A stretch of 64,000 bases of DNA from Bradyrhizobium agreste (lineage in GTDB: Bacteria > Pseudomonadota > Alphaproteobacteria > Rhizobiales > Xanthobacteraceae): NCBI RefSeq assembly GCF_016031625.1, contig NZ_JACCHP010000019.1:1-64000 (forward strand), read 5' to 3'. Below are positions 40,940 to 49,940 of this stretch, piece by piece. The first letter of the stretch is position 1; every line of letters starts with the position of its first letter. The notes under the pieces are model-generated. The model had not been told where the DNA came from, searched no databases, and worked only from the letters and a program-made list of their open reading frames with translations. The position numbers and the translations under genes are program-made.

Positions 40940-41407
40940 GTGAATGCACCAGCCCGCCTCGACACGACCCCGCGCCTCGAGGACTTTCCGTTTCGCCTCA
41001 GCGACAACGTCCGGTTCGGCGACTTAGACCCGAACCAGCACGTCAACAACGCGGTCTACGCCACTTATTTCGAGACCGGCCGTGTCACGCTGATGAAGCT
41101 TCCCGAATACGGGCTGACCCCGCCGGGGCTCGCCTGGATCATGGTGCGGCTCGACATGCACTTTCGCGCCGAGCTGCACTGGCCGGGCACGATCGAGCTT
41201 GGCCTCGGCGTGGTCAAGCTCGGGCGCACCTCGGTGACATTCGAGCAGGTCGTGTTCTCGAACGGCACGTGCATCGCGTCGGCGACGTCGGTCGGCGTCC
41301 TGCTCGACGAGGCCACGCGGCGACCGGCGCCGCTGACCGCAGAGGTGATCGAGAAGCTCAGACCCTGGCACAAGCGCGGCATCGAGGTCGCGCCGCCGAG
41401 CATCTAG
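40940..41407 (+). CDS. Hotdog-fold acyl-CoA thioesterase (4HBT family)
   Basis: The 155-residue protein starts at GTG 40940 with GGAG upstream. RFGDLDPNQHVNNAVYATYFETGR is the 4HBT catalytic signature (Asp and His near residues 28-34), and RLDMHFRAELHWPGTIELGL is the second strand set. It hydrolyses acyl-CoA thioesters; the acyl group is unknown. It lies between the ferredoxin reductase and ferredoxin genes but on the opposite strand, so it is not part of their transcript. Confidence 0.88.
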   Translation: MNAPARLDTTPRLEDFPFRLSDNVRFGDLDPNQHVNNAVYATYFETGRVTLMKLPEYGLTPPGLAWIMVRLDMHFRAELHWPGTIELGLGVVKLGRTSVTFEQVVFSNGTCIASATSVGVLLDEATRRPAPLTAEVIEKLRPWHKRGIEVAPPSI

Positions 41408-41436
41408 TCTACTTTCATAATCTACTCGGAGACGGA

Positions 41437-41757
41437 TCAGGCCTGGCGCTCGGGCGTCGCCACGACGAGGCCGTCGAGTTCGTCGGAGACCTTGATCTGG
41501 CAAGACAGGCGCGAATTCGGGCGCACGTCGAAGCCGAAGTCGAGCATGTCCTCTTCCATCGGCGTCGGGCTGCCGACCTTCTCGCGCCAGGCTTCGTCGA
41601 CATAGACATGGCAGGTTGCGCAGGCGCAGGCGCCGCCGCACTCGGCCTCGATGCCGGGAATGCTGTTGCGGATCGCAGCTTCCATCACGGTTGCGCCGTT
41701 CTCGATTTCCACCGTGCGGGTTTCGCCCTTGTGGTCGACAAAGTGAATCTTGGCCAT
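41437..41757 (-). CDS. [2Fe-2S] ferredoxin (adrenodoxin/FdxB type)
   Basis: The 106-residue protein binds its cluster through Cys40, Cys46, Cys49 (ECGGACACATC) and Cys86 (RLSCQIKV), with the EDMLDFGF segment typical of adrenodoxin/putidaredoxin-type ferredoxins. It carries electrons to cytochromes P450 or Fe-S assembly. The ferredoxin reductase encoded nearby is a likely donor. No hscA/iscS genes are adjacent, so the Isc role is not supported by context. Confidence 0.93.
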   Translation of the reverse strand: MAKIHFVDHKGETRTVEIENGATVMEAAIRNSIPGIEAECGGACACATCHVYVDEAWREKVGSPTPMEEDMLDFGFDVRPNSRLSCQIKVSDELDGLVVATPERQA

Positions 41758-41833
41758 GTGTGCTCGTGCTGCCGCGGTGCTTTGAATGAAGGAGGGTCCC
41801 GGCTGTCCTATAACGGGTCGGTCAGCCCGGCGC

Positions 41834-41905
41834 CATAGCGTTTTGTGACGAATTGAATCCCTGCTTTGCGGGAAGAAGACGCGTCAAAACAAGCGACTAG
41901 AGCCC
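41834..41905 (+). repeat. Dispersed repeat A, copy 4 (degenerate)
   Basis: AGCGTTTTGTGACGAATTG...CCCTGCTTTGCGGG...GAAGACGCGTCAAAACAAGCGACTAGAGCCC keeps both ends of repeat A, but the middle is replaced by a different small hairpin. It lies between ferredoxin and the Hpt gene. Confidence 0.65.
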
Positions 41906-41923
41906 AGCTCGGGCCGTATCGGC

Positions 41924-42298
41924 TTAACGCTTCAGCATCGCTGCGATGGCAGCGCGGACCTCGGCCACCGCCTCTTTCAGCGCGGCGAAGGCGTGGGGCC
42001 GGCCATGGCCGGTCCGGATCGCAGTCTCCAGGCTGGCAGCGGCATCGGCGACCGCAAAGGCGCCGATCCCCCGCGCCGAGCCCTTGAGCTTGTGCGCGAG
42101 CGCGCCGGTCTCTGCCGGCAATGCCGTCATCGTCGCGAGCAGACGGGCGGCCTGCTCCGCGAACATGGCCAGCACTTCCTGCTCCAGCTCAGCGTCGCCG
42201 AGCGTCATCCGGGAGAGGTGATCGAGGTCGAGCGGGCAGTCGATGGGCGCAAGCGGGGGCGAAGGCATCCAGTCCATCCCTTGCAGTTCAGGCGTCAT
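41924..42298 (-). CDS. Hpt-domain phosphotransfer protein
   Basis: The 124-residue, single-domain histidine phosphotransferase has AHKLKGSARGIGA with the phosphorylated histidine at about His69 within a helical bundle (LEQEVLAMFAEQAARLLATM; ADAAASLETAIRTG). It shuttles phosphate in phosphorelays. It is not of the ChpT type. An internal ATG at 42268 has a better ribosome site (AAGGGA) and may be the true start. It is divergent from the GPR-like gene across a region with a CtrA box, so a link to cell-cycle phosphorelays is possible but unproven. Confidence 0.85.
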   Translation of the reverse strand: MTPELQGMDWMPSPPLAPIDCPLDLDHLSRMTLGDAELEQEVLAMFAEQAARLLATMTALPAETGALAHKLKGSARGIGAFAVADAAASLETAIRTGHGRPHAFAALKEAVAEVRAAIAAMLKR

Positions 42299-42491
42299 GG
42301 CGCAGGCCCCGGCATCGCGCGACGGCCGCCGGTCCGGCGGTCAGGTTCCTCTCACCCAAGCATGGAAATGGTTAACGAAATGTTTGGGGGATTTGACGCA
42401 GATCCGCCCGTTTATTGACGAAAAGTTGCCGTAATTGGCCTGGTCCGACTGAGAATTGCGTTGATTGCTAAGGCGTTACGGCGCGATCCTG

Positions 42492-42516
42492 TTAACGATG
42501 ATTAAGAATGTCTTAA
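42492..42516. promoter_or_regulatory. CtrA box upstream of the GPR-like gene
   Basis: TTAA (42502-42505), GAATGTC, TTAA (42513-42516) is an exact CtrA full site. A third TTAA (42492-42495) sits six bases before the first. It lies 179 bases before the GPR-like ATG and 204 bases before the Hpt start, in a 396-bp gene-free region that otherwise shows only a GC-rich leader (42555-42690). Confidence 0.65.
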
Positions 42517-42694
42517 TCGCGGGCATTTCATTCGCGACGCTCTGCCAATAGGATGTTGCAGAAATTGGCGGACAAGCCGTCCGGGTGGGGACGGCTCGGA
42601 GATCCGCGCAAGCGGCATGATCCGGTCTGTGGGCTTGCGCCGTGCGCAGGGCTCGCGGGGGGACGCGTACAAGTAACGAGGGCTCGGACTGAAC

Positions 42695-45600
42695 ATGGCG
42701 AACACTCCGAAAAAGGTCAAAGACCCTACAGAAGTTGCGCTTTCTGCGATCCAGGAAGCCCTGAACATCAGCGACACGGCGGCCGATACCAGCCGCAACG
42801 CCACGATGCGCAACGAAACGGCGCCCCCGGTGCCGCCGGCCGCGCCCCCGGTCTTCGACGAGCCGAGCTTCGAGCCGCGCCCCGCCGCCAACGAACGGTC
42901 GACGGTGTTCGACCCGATCGAGGAGCCGCGCACCGCGCGCCGCGCCGCCAATGACGACCGCGAGACCATCGGCCAGCTGCTCCAGGCGCTGCAGAAGGGC
43001 CGCCCTGCCCGCAGTGTCTACACCTTCGCCACCATCTTCGCCGGCATCTGGCTCGCCGCCTGCGCCGCGCTGACCGTCGGCTTCCTGCCCTCGATCCAGG
43101 CCGCCATGGGCCAGAGCGGCGGCGTGCTCGTGATCGCCGGCCTCGTCGCGATGTTCTTCGCGCCGATCATGCTGTTCTACTTCCTCGCCAGCCTGGTCTG
43201 GCGCGGCCAGGAAATGCGCATGATCGCGCAGGCGATGGCGCAGGTTGCGATCCGCTTCTCCGAGCCGGAAGGCTCGGCCGCCGATTCCATGGTCACCGTC
43301 GGCCAGGCCATCCGCCGCGAGGTTGCGGCGATGGGCGACGGCATCGAGCGTGCGATAGCGCGCGCCGGCGAGCTCGAGACGCTGGTGGCCAACGAGGTCG
43401 CCGCGCTCGAACGCGCCTATTCCGACAACGAGGTGCGCATCCGCGCCTTGCTCCAGGACATCGCGCATCAGCGCGACAACCTGGTCGGCCAGGCCGAGCA
43501 GGTCCGCAGCGCCATTTCCGGCGTGCAGATCGACCTGCGCCACGACATCGCGCTGATCTCGGACGCGATCGCCTCCCGCGTCGACGAGGTGGCCAAGTCC
43601 ATCACCGGCGCTCTGGAAGAGCGCGGCGCCCACATCACCCAGGCGCTGAGCAATGCCGGCGACAACATGATCCTGGCGCTCGGCGAGCGCGGCGGCGATC
43701 TGCTCGACCGCCTCGAGGAAGCCAGCAACGAGACCACGCGCGCCGTGCTCGACGCCAGCGAGCGGCTGACCACCAGCCTCAACTTCAAGACCGGCCACGT
43801 CCACGACGAGTTTGTCGACCTCGCCGACCGCGTCCACGAGATGCTGAACGAGCGCATCGACCGCATCACCGGCGAGTTCGAGCAGCGCTCCGCCGCGATC
43901 GTCGACGGCATCTCCGAGCGCACCGAGCAGGTGCACGATAGCCTGAAGAACTCGTCGGACTCGTTGCTGCTCGAGCTCGAGCTGCGTTCCAACGACCTCT
44001 CCGCCAAGATCGACGACGCCGGCAACCGCCTCGCCGGCCAGATCATGACGAGCGGCGACAAGGCCAGCGAGGCGCTCGACGCCACCGTCAACGCCCTGGT
44101 CGCCAAGGTCGTCAGCCAGACCGAGACCGCGCACGATTCGCTGTCGCTGCAGATGAGCGCGTTCGACGAGCTGGTGAGGAACCAGGGCACCGAGCTGGTC
44201 GAGAAGTTCGCCCGCGATTCCGGCACGCTGGGCGCGCTGATCACCCGCCACATCTCCGAGTTCGACCGCACCGTGAAGACCTTCGGCGGCGAGATCGTCG
44301 AGCGCATGGGCCAGCGCACGCAGGACATCGCCGAGACGCTGAAGACCTATGTCGACGATTTCGACACCCGCTTCACGTCGAACGGCGGCCAGATCACGGC
44401 GGTGCTCGACCAGCGCCTCGCGCAGTTCGAGACCACGATCGGCGAACGCGTCGGCCATATCGACGCCTCGCTGAACGGCAAGATCGCCAGCCTGGACGGC
44501 ACCATCGAAGGCCACATCAGGACCTTCGACGAGCGGCTCGTCGGCCGCGTCGCCGAGCTCGAGCAGTCGTTCGACAGCCGCGCGAAGTCGATGACCGAAA
44601 CCATCGACGGACGCATCAACACGCTGGCGACGTCGCTGACCGACGGTGCCGCGCAGGCGATCCAGTCGATCGACTCCCGCCTCACTTACCTCACTTCCTC
44701 GCTGACCGGCGGCGCTTCGCAGGCCATCGAAACCATTGATGCGCGCCTCAACCAACTCACCAGCACCCTGACCGACGGCGCATCGCAGACCATCCAGACG
44801 ATCGATACGCGCCTGACGCACCTCACGACGACGCTGACGGGCAATGCGACGCAGGCACTCGAGTCCATCGACTCCCGCCTCACCTACCTGACCACCGCCG
44901 TGACCCACGGCGCATCGCAGGCCGTGCAGTCGATCGACACGCGACTGACGCTGTTGACCTCGACGCTCACCGACGGCACCGCGCAGGCGATCGAGGCGGT
45001 CGACCGCCGCATCACCGGCGTCGCCGAGATCATCGACGGCCGCAGCACGCATCTGACCGACACGGTCACGGCGCGCTTCCAGGAGATCCAGCAGGCCATC
45101 GAGACCAAGGTCGGCTCGGTCGCCAGCGACATCGACGTGCGCGTGGCGCAGTTCGAGGACCTGCTCGGCTCGCGCGTCGAGGCCGTTGCCGGCCGCATCG
45201 AAAGCAGCGGTCGCCAGGCCAGCGAGGACATGATGTCCCGCGCCGAGATGATCTCGACCGCGATCCGCTCGCATGTCGAGGACGCCGAGCGCTCGCTCAC
45301 CAACCTCGTCGTCAACACCAGCGAGACGATCCAGACCGGCGCGCGCACCGCTCAGCAGTCGCTGCTGACGGTCTCCTCCGACGTCAACGCCCAGCTCAAG
45401 ATGACCTCGGCCGAGGTCGAGCAGGCGCTGACCGCGGTCGGCACCGGCGCTGCGAACTCGATCCTGACCAGCGCCCGCGAAGCGCAGTCGACGCTGGTCG
45501 CGGCCTCGGGCGAAACCTCCAACCAGATCAAGGGGCTCGCGGCCGACATCGAACGCACGCTGTCGGCGGCCGGCTCGGCCACGGCGGCCTCGATCCTGGC

Positions 45601-48397
45601 CGGCGCCCGCGAGGTGCAGACCACCCTCGTCACCGCGTCCTCGGATGCGGCGAGCCAGGTCAAGACGCTCACCGCCGACGTGCAGCGCTCGCTGTCGATG
45701 GCCGGCACCGCCACGGCGGAGTCGATCACTGCCGGCGCCCGCGATGCGCAGAGCACGCTGATCGCGGCCTCGACCGAGACCGCCAACCAGATCAAGGCGC
45801 TGTCCTCGGACGTGCAGCGCTCGCTGACGATGGCGGGCACCTCGACGGCCGAGACCATCATGAGCGGCGCCCGCGAGGCCCAGAGCACGCTGGTGACGGC
45901 ATCCTCGGACGCGGCGAGCCAGGTCAAGTCGCTCGCGGCCGAAGTGCATCGCTCGCTCTCGCAGGTCGGCCAGTCCACCGCCGAGACGATTACGACCAGC
46001 GCCCGCGACGCCCAGAGCACGCTTCTTGCTGTCTCCGCGGAACAAACCAGCCAGGTCCGTTCGCTCGCGGCCGAAATGCAGCGCGCGCTGGCGACCGCCG
46101 GCGGCGCCACCATCGAGGCGCTCACCAGCGGCGTCCGCGAGGCCCAGGGCACGCTGATCTCCGCCTCGACCGATGCGGCGAGCCAGATCAAGTCGCTGAC
46201 GACGGACATCGAGCGCACGCTGACCGCGGTCGGCGCCGACACTGCCTCGACCATCCTCAACAGCGCGCGTGAGGCCCAGATCTCGCTGACCTCGACCTCG
46301 GCCGACGCCGCGAGCCAGATCCGCACGATCTCGACCGAGATCGAGCGCACGCTGAGCGCGGCCACCGCCAACGCGACCAACGACATCCAGACCAGCGCGC
46401 TCAACGCCCAGAACGCGCTGATCTCCGCCTCCAACGAGGCGAGCTCGCGCGTCAAGTCGAGCTCGGCCGACGTCGAGCGTTCGGTGCTCGCCGCCAGCTC
46501 CAGCTTCGGCCAGGCCATGACCGGCAAGACCGACGAGATCGTCACCTACGTGCAGCAGCAGGCCGACCGTCTGTCGAACATGATCGACGCCAAGCGCGGC
46601 GCGCTGGTGGATGCGATCGGCTCGAAGACCAGCCAGCTCACGCTCGACATCGACCGCGTCACCTCCGACGCGCTGAAGTCGATCGAGACGCGCGGCCAGG
46701 CCTTCTCGCAGACCATGATGGGCAACGGCTCGGAAGTCGCCCGCACCATCAACGCGGCGAGCGAGGTCGCCACCAGCGCGGTAGCCAAGTCGCTCAAGGA
46801 CCTCGAGCAGTCCTCGCGTTCGGCGATCGACCAGTCGCGCCAGGTTTCGATCGCGGCGGTCACGGAGATGCAGGAGACCAGCAAGATCCTGCGTACCGAC
46901 ACCGTCGCCCTGTTCGAGCGCCTGCGCGAAGGCAACATCCTGCTGCAGGAGGTGCTGACTGGTGCGCACGACAACCTCAACTCGCTCGAGCGGGCGCTGG
47001 TGACCCGCGTCGCCGACTTCGTCTCGGCGATGAACGACGTCACCTCGCGCAACGGCGCGGCGACGCAGAACCTGGAAGAGCAGCTCAACGTCTTCAACAG
47101 CAAGACCACGAAGGCGCTGCAGGATCTCGGCGAGCTGTCGGTCCAGTTCGACAAGCATGGCCAGGCGCTGGTCGAGGCCGCGCAGGTCGTCGAGCAGAGC
47201 AACAAGAACACCACCGCCTCGCTCGCCGAGCGCAAGCAGGCGCTGGAATCGCTCGTCACCACGATCGACCTGCGCACGGCCGATCTCGACCAGCGGCTGT
47301 CGCGCTTCACCGGCCTGCTCGATGAATCGCTGGCCGCGGCCGAAGAGCGCGCCCGCGACATCGCCCGCGTCGTCGCCGAGACCGCCGGCGCCGGCTCGGC
47401 CGCGATCACCCGCCAGTTCGAGGCGGTGCGCGCGGCATCCGAAGAGGAGCACCGGCAGACCATCGAGGCCATGCACGACATCTACCGCCAGACCACGGAC
47501 GAGGCGGATGCGATGTTCAAGCAGTCGACCGAGAAGTTCACCAACCTCGTCGCCAGCATGAAGCAGATGGCTCTCGAGATGCACAACGAGCTCGAAGCCA
47601 CCCGCAACGAGCTGCGCCGCGGCGTGCTCGAGATGCCGCAGGAGGCCGCCGAGAGCACGGCGCAGATGCGCAAGGTGATCGTCGACCAGATCGAGGCGCT
47701 CGCCGAGCTCAACCGCATTGTGGCCCAGCACGGCCGCGGGCTCGACGTCACCACGGCGGGCCGCGCCAGCGTGCAGCGCCAGGACGAGCCGGTGCTGGCC
47801 GCCGTCGGCGGCCGCGCTCCCGAGACCCGCATGCGCGACATCGGCAGCGCCTCGACGCTGCCGCCGCCGGACCTCGGCCTGCCGGCCGCGCGCCGCACCG
47901 AAGCGCCGTCGGTCGCGCCCGCCAACAATGACCAGGGCCGCGACGGCTGGTTGTCGGATCTGCTCAACCGCACCGACGCCAGTCAGGGCACGCCGGCCGG
48001 TCAGGCTCCCCGTGGCCGCGCGGCCCTCGCGCCGCAGCCGCAGGCTCCGCAAGGAGGCAGTAATCCGCTGGAATCGCTGTCGCTCGACATCGGCCGGCTG
48101 ATGGACCGCAACCTCGCGGCCGAGATGTGGGACCGCTACCAGCGCGGCGAGAACAAGGCCTTCACCAAGCGCCTCTACACGCCCGCCGGCCAGAAGGCCT
48201 TCGACGAGGTCGCCCGCAAGTACCGCGCCGACCGCAACTTCAAGGGCACGGTCGACCGCTACGTCGCCGAGTTCGAGCGCCTGCTCGACGAAGTCGCCCG
48301 CGACGGCCGCGGCCCACAGGAGCTACGCAGCCACCTGATCTCGGAGACGGGTCTGGTGTACACCCTGCTCGCCCACGCGGCGGGGCGGCTGGGGTGA
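42695..48397 (+). CDS. Giant membrane-anchored coiled-coil protein, GPR/RgsE (growth pole ring) type
   Basis: The 1900-residue protein has a disordered, proline/acidic N-terminus (1-100) and two membrane helices (about 109-131 and 143-168). About 1500 residues of helical repeats follow, then a linker (1690-1790) and a conserved helical C-terminal domain (from NPLESLSLDIGRLMDRN). Residues 649-780 are 22-residue repeats; 883-1278 are nine 44-residue repeats, all multiples of 11 as in apolipoproteins. Agrobacterium GPR (about 2100 residues) and Sinorhizobium RgsE have this layout and organise unipolar growth. The identification rests on layout and lineage; TipN-like or generic kinesin-like annotations are alternatives. 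Confidence 0.75.
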   Translation: MANTPKKVKDPTEVALSAIQEALNISDTAADTSRNATMRNETAPPVPPAAPPVFDEPSFEPRPAANERSTVFDPIEEPRTARRAANDDRETIGQLLQALQKGRPARSVYTFATIFAGIWLAACAALTVGFLPSIQAAMGQSGGVLVIAGLVAMFFAPIMLFYFLASLVWRGQEMRMIAQAMAQVAIRFSEPEGSAADSMVTVGQAIRREVAAMGDGIERAIARAGELETLVANEVAALERAYSDNEVRIRALLQDIAHQRDNLVGQAEQVRSAISGVQIDLRHDIALISDAIASRVDEVAKSITGALEERGAHITQALSNAGDNMILALGERGGDLLDRLEEASNETTRAVLDASERLTTSLNFKTGHVHDEFVDLADRVHEMLNERIDRITGEFEQRSAAIVDGISERTEQVHDSLKNSSDSLLLELELRSNDLSAKIDDAGNRLAGQIMTSGDKASEALDATVNALVAKVVSQTETAHDSLSLQMSAFDELVRNQGTELVEKFARDSGTLGALITRHISEFDRTVKTFGGEIVERMGQRTQDIAETLKTYVDDFDTRFTSNGGQITAVLDQRLAQFETTIGERVGHIDASLNGKIASLDGTIEGHIRTFDERLVGRVAELEQSFDSRAKSMTETIDGRINTLATSLTDGAAQAIQSIDSRLTYLTSSLTGGASQAIETIDARLNQLTSTLTDGASQTIQTIDTRLTHLTTTLTGNATQALESIDSRLTYLTTAVTHGASQAVQSIDTRLTLLTSTLTDGTAQAIEAVDRRITGVAEIIDGRSTHLTDTVTARFQEIQQAIETKVGSVASDIDVRVAQFEDLLGSRVEAVAGRIESSGRQASEDMMSRAEMISTAIRSHVEDAERSLTNLVVNTSETIQTGARTAQQSLLTVSSDVNAQLKMTSAEVEQALTAVGTGAANSILTSAREAQSTLVAASGETSNQIKGLAADIERTLSAAGSATAASILAGAREVQTTLVTASSDAASQVKTLTADVQRSLSMAGTATAESITAGARDAQSTLIAASTETANQIKALSSDVQRSLTMAGTSTAETIMSGAREAQSTLVTASSDAASQVKSLAAEVHRSLSQVGQSTAETITTSARDAQSTLLAVSAEQTSQVRSLAAEMQRALATAGGATIEALTSGVREAQGTLISASTDAASQIKSLTTDIERTLTAVGADTASTILNSAREAQISLTSTSADAASQIRTISTEIERTLSAATANATNDIQTSALNAQNALISASNEASSRVKSSSADVERSVLAASSSFGQAMTGKTDEIVTYVQQQADRLSNMIDAKRGALVDAIGSKTSQLTLDIDRVTSDALKSIETRGQAFSQTMMGNGSEVARTINAASEVATSAVAKSLKDLEQSSRSAIDQSRQVSIAAVTEMQETSKILRTDTVALFERLREGNILLQEVLTGAHDNLNSLERALVTRVADFVSAMNDVTSRNGAATQNLEEQLNVFNSKTTKALQDLGELSVQFDKHGQALVEAAQVVEQSNKNTTASLAERKQALESLVTTIDLRTADLDQRLSRFTGLLDESLAAAEERARDIARVVAETAGAGSAAITRQFEAVRAASEEEHRQTIEAMHDIYRQTTDEADAMFKQSTEKFTNLVASMKQMALEMHNELEATRNELRRGVLEMPQEAAESTAQMRKVIVDQIEALAELNRIVAQHGRGLDVTTAGRASVQRQDEPVLAAVGGRAPETRMRDIGSASTLPPPDLGLPAARRTEAPSVAPANNDQGRDGWLSDLLNRTDASQGTPAGQAPRGRAALAPQPQAPQGGSNPLESLSLDIGRLMDRNLAAEMWDRYQRGENKAFTKRLYTPAGQKAFDEVARKYRADRNFKGTVDRYVAEFERLLDEVARDGRGPQELRSHLISETGLVYTLLAHAAGRLG
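44639..45034 (+). repeat. Six 66-bp units coding 22-residue repeats
   Basis: The units follow TDGAAQAIQSIDSRLTYLTS plus two residues, with conserved Q, I, ID, RL and LT positions. Unit starts are exactly 66 bases apart (44639, 44705, 44771, 44837, 44903, 44969). The last unit is diverged. Confidence 0.9.
45341..46528 (+). repeat. Nine 132-bp units coding 44-residue repeats
   Basis: Each unit starts like AREAQSTLVAAS, continues with a Q(I/V)K-centred segment and (E/Q)R(T/S)L, and ends with AGxAT and a short hydrophobic turn. Units start at 45341 and every 132 bases after it. The first and last are the most diverged. Confidence 0.9.
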
Positions 48398-48419
48398 GAC
48401 GCCGATAGATACAAATAGG

Positions 48420-48450
48420 AAAACGGAGGCCTCACCGGCCTCCGTTTTTG
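48420..48450 (+). terminator. Strong terminator after the GPR-like gene
   Basis: AAACGGAGGCC pairs with GGCCTCCGTTT over 11 bp around a 5-base loop and runs into TTTTT. It starts 23 bases after the stop codon. Confidence 0.92.
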
Positions 48451-48516
48451 CTTTGGGCGAGGCGTCGCTTCGCTCAATCGAGGCTACAAGGTTCAGTCAA
48501 CCAACAGGAACCGCCG

Positions 48517-49029
48517 ATGGTCTTCATTCTCTCGGATGATGGGCGCGACGACGAATATCCCGCAGCAGAACGCGCATTCGAACGGTACGAAGCCTATCTG
48601 GCCGAAAACCAAACCGCTTTCCCGCCTCGCGCCTACGAACTTGCGACCTCCAACTGGTTCTACAATTCGCGAGACCACCGCTGCCCCCACGATGCTTGGC
48701 TAGAATCGCTGCAAATATCGGAAAAGCCCAGCGCTCAGCCTCGTCAGCGATCCTGCTCGATCGCGCTGCGTCTACTCGGCGCCTACCACGACGGGCACAT
48801 CGAGATCACATATCCGACCGTATACGCCTACTCACTCCAGAAGCTTTCGCGAGATGCGCCGTCGCACGGCGATTGGCGCTACGACGAGTTTCGTATCTCG
48901 GATCGCGGCCACTTGATCCACGAGATTGAGTGGGCTTATCGCGCCCAATGCAAAGCGTTCGTATGGGTGATCGAAGCCAATGATATCGACTTCCGATGGA
49001 TACCGGTACACGGGATGAGCGGAAGCTAG
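48517..49029 (+). CDS. Hypothetical protein, atypical composition
   Basis: The 170-residue soluble protein (MVFILSDDGRDDEYPAAERAFERYEAYLAENQ) has many aromatic residues and tryptophans (SNWFYNSRDHRCPHDAWLESL, DEFRISDRGHLIHEIEWAYRAQ). AGGAA lies upstream of the ATG. Codon use is less GC-rich at third positions than in its neighbours, with codons such as AAA, GAA and TAT. This hints at recent acquisition. It stands alone between the GPR terminator and the mla operon. No family is recognised. Confidence 0.6.
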   Translation: MVFILSDDGRDDEYPAAERAFERYEAYLAENQTAFPPRAYELATSNWFYNSRDHRCPHDAWLESLQISEKPSAQPRQRSCSIALRLLGAYHDGHIEITYPTVYAYSLQKLSRDAPSHGDWRYDEFRISDRGHLIHEIEWAYRAQCKAFVWVIEANDIDFRWIPVHGMSGS

Positions 49030-49041
49030 GAGGGTCGGAGC

Positions 49042-49911
49042 CTACTGCCGTCTCGGCGCTGCCGCCGGCTTCGGCGGCTCGGGCGGCGGGGCTGCTTGCG
49101 ATGAATTGCTGGCGCCGAACAGGACGCGGGTCGGGTTGCGGTCGAAATTGTTCACGGCGCGGCTGATGTCGCCGAGGGTGCGGCGGCCATCGGCCATCAA
49201 TGCACCGGAGCGCTTGTCGAAATCCTCGGCGAGCTCGCGGATCGACTTCACCGCCTGGAACAGCTCGCCGCCATCCTTGCCGCCGGCCAGCGTGTTGAGA
49301 CCGAGCATGAGGTTGTCGGCCTTGAACATGACGCCGTCGACCTTGGCCATCACGCCGTCGATCTTCTCGGAATTGCGCGCCAGCGAGTTGGTGAATGTCT
49401 CGAGGTTCTTCAGCGAGTTCTTCACCGATTCCTGGTTGTCGGCGACGATCTTGTTGATGTTCTGCAGCGTGGCGCGGATCGCCTCGGTGACGTCCTGCAG
49501 CTTGTTGGGGTCGGCCGTGAGCGTCGGGATGCCGTCCTGGTCGAGCGGCGGCGGGGCCGCAGCCTCCTCGCCGCCCTTGAGCGAGATCGCGGCAACGCCG
49601 GTGAGGCCCTGGAATTCCAGGCCGACCAGGGTGTCCTTGCGGATCGGGGCGTTGTTCTCGATCATGGCGAGCGCGACAACCCGCCGCGGGTTGTCCAGCT
49701 TCACCGAGACCACCTCGCCCACCCTGATACCGTTGAAATTGACGCTGCCGCCGTTGCGCAGGCCCGCCGCCGGCCCCTCGAACACGACGCGAAGAGGGCT
49801 GCGCTGCTTGGTGGTGTGCAGCGACTGAAACCACAGCACGAAGCCGATCGCCGCGGCGATCACCGCCAGCGTGAACGAGCCGATCAAAACGTAATTCGCC
49901 CGCGTTTCCAT
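49042..49911 (-). CDS. mlaD: MCE/MlaD-family substrate-binding protein of a lipid ABC transporter
   Basis: The 289-residue protein has one N-terminal membrane anchor (about 8-28, YVLIGSFTLAVIAAAIGFVLWF). The MCE domain (about 40-115) follows with FEGPAAGLRNGGSVNFNGIRVGEV and VGLEFQGLTGVAAISL. A long helical region (130-260) precedes a proline-rich tail. MlaD-type proteins form periplasmic rings that pass phospholipids between membranes. It is last in the operon after mlaE and mlaF (29-base gap). The helical extension is longer than in E. coli MlaD (183 residues). Confidence 0.92.
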   Translation of the reverse strand: METRANYVLIGSFTLAVIAAAIGFVLWFQSLHTTKQRSPLRVVFEGPAAGLRNGGSVNFNGIRVGEVVSVKLDNPRRVVALAMIENNAPIRKDTLVGLEFQGLTGVAAISLKGGEEAAAPPPLDQDGIPTLTADPNKLQDVTEAIRATLQNINKIVADNQESVKNSLKNLETFTNSLARNSEKIDGVMAKVDGVMFKADNLMLGLNTLAGGKDGGELFQAVKSIRELAEDFDKRSGALMADGRRTLGDISRAVNNFDRNPTRVLFGASNSSQAAPPPEPPKPAAAPRRQ

Positions 49912-49940
49912 CAGGTGCTCCGGCTACTCAACCCAGCTAT

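Noticed and set aside
42476..48052. A 1858-codon open frame on the minus strand, opposite the GPR-like gene
   Set aside because: It mirrors the repeat structure of the plus-strand gene, has an Arg/Gly/Asp-rich composition typical of antisense frames in GC-rich DNA, and has no domain. The plus strand has membrane helices, exact 22/44-residue repeats, a terminator and a conserved C-terminus.
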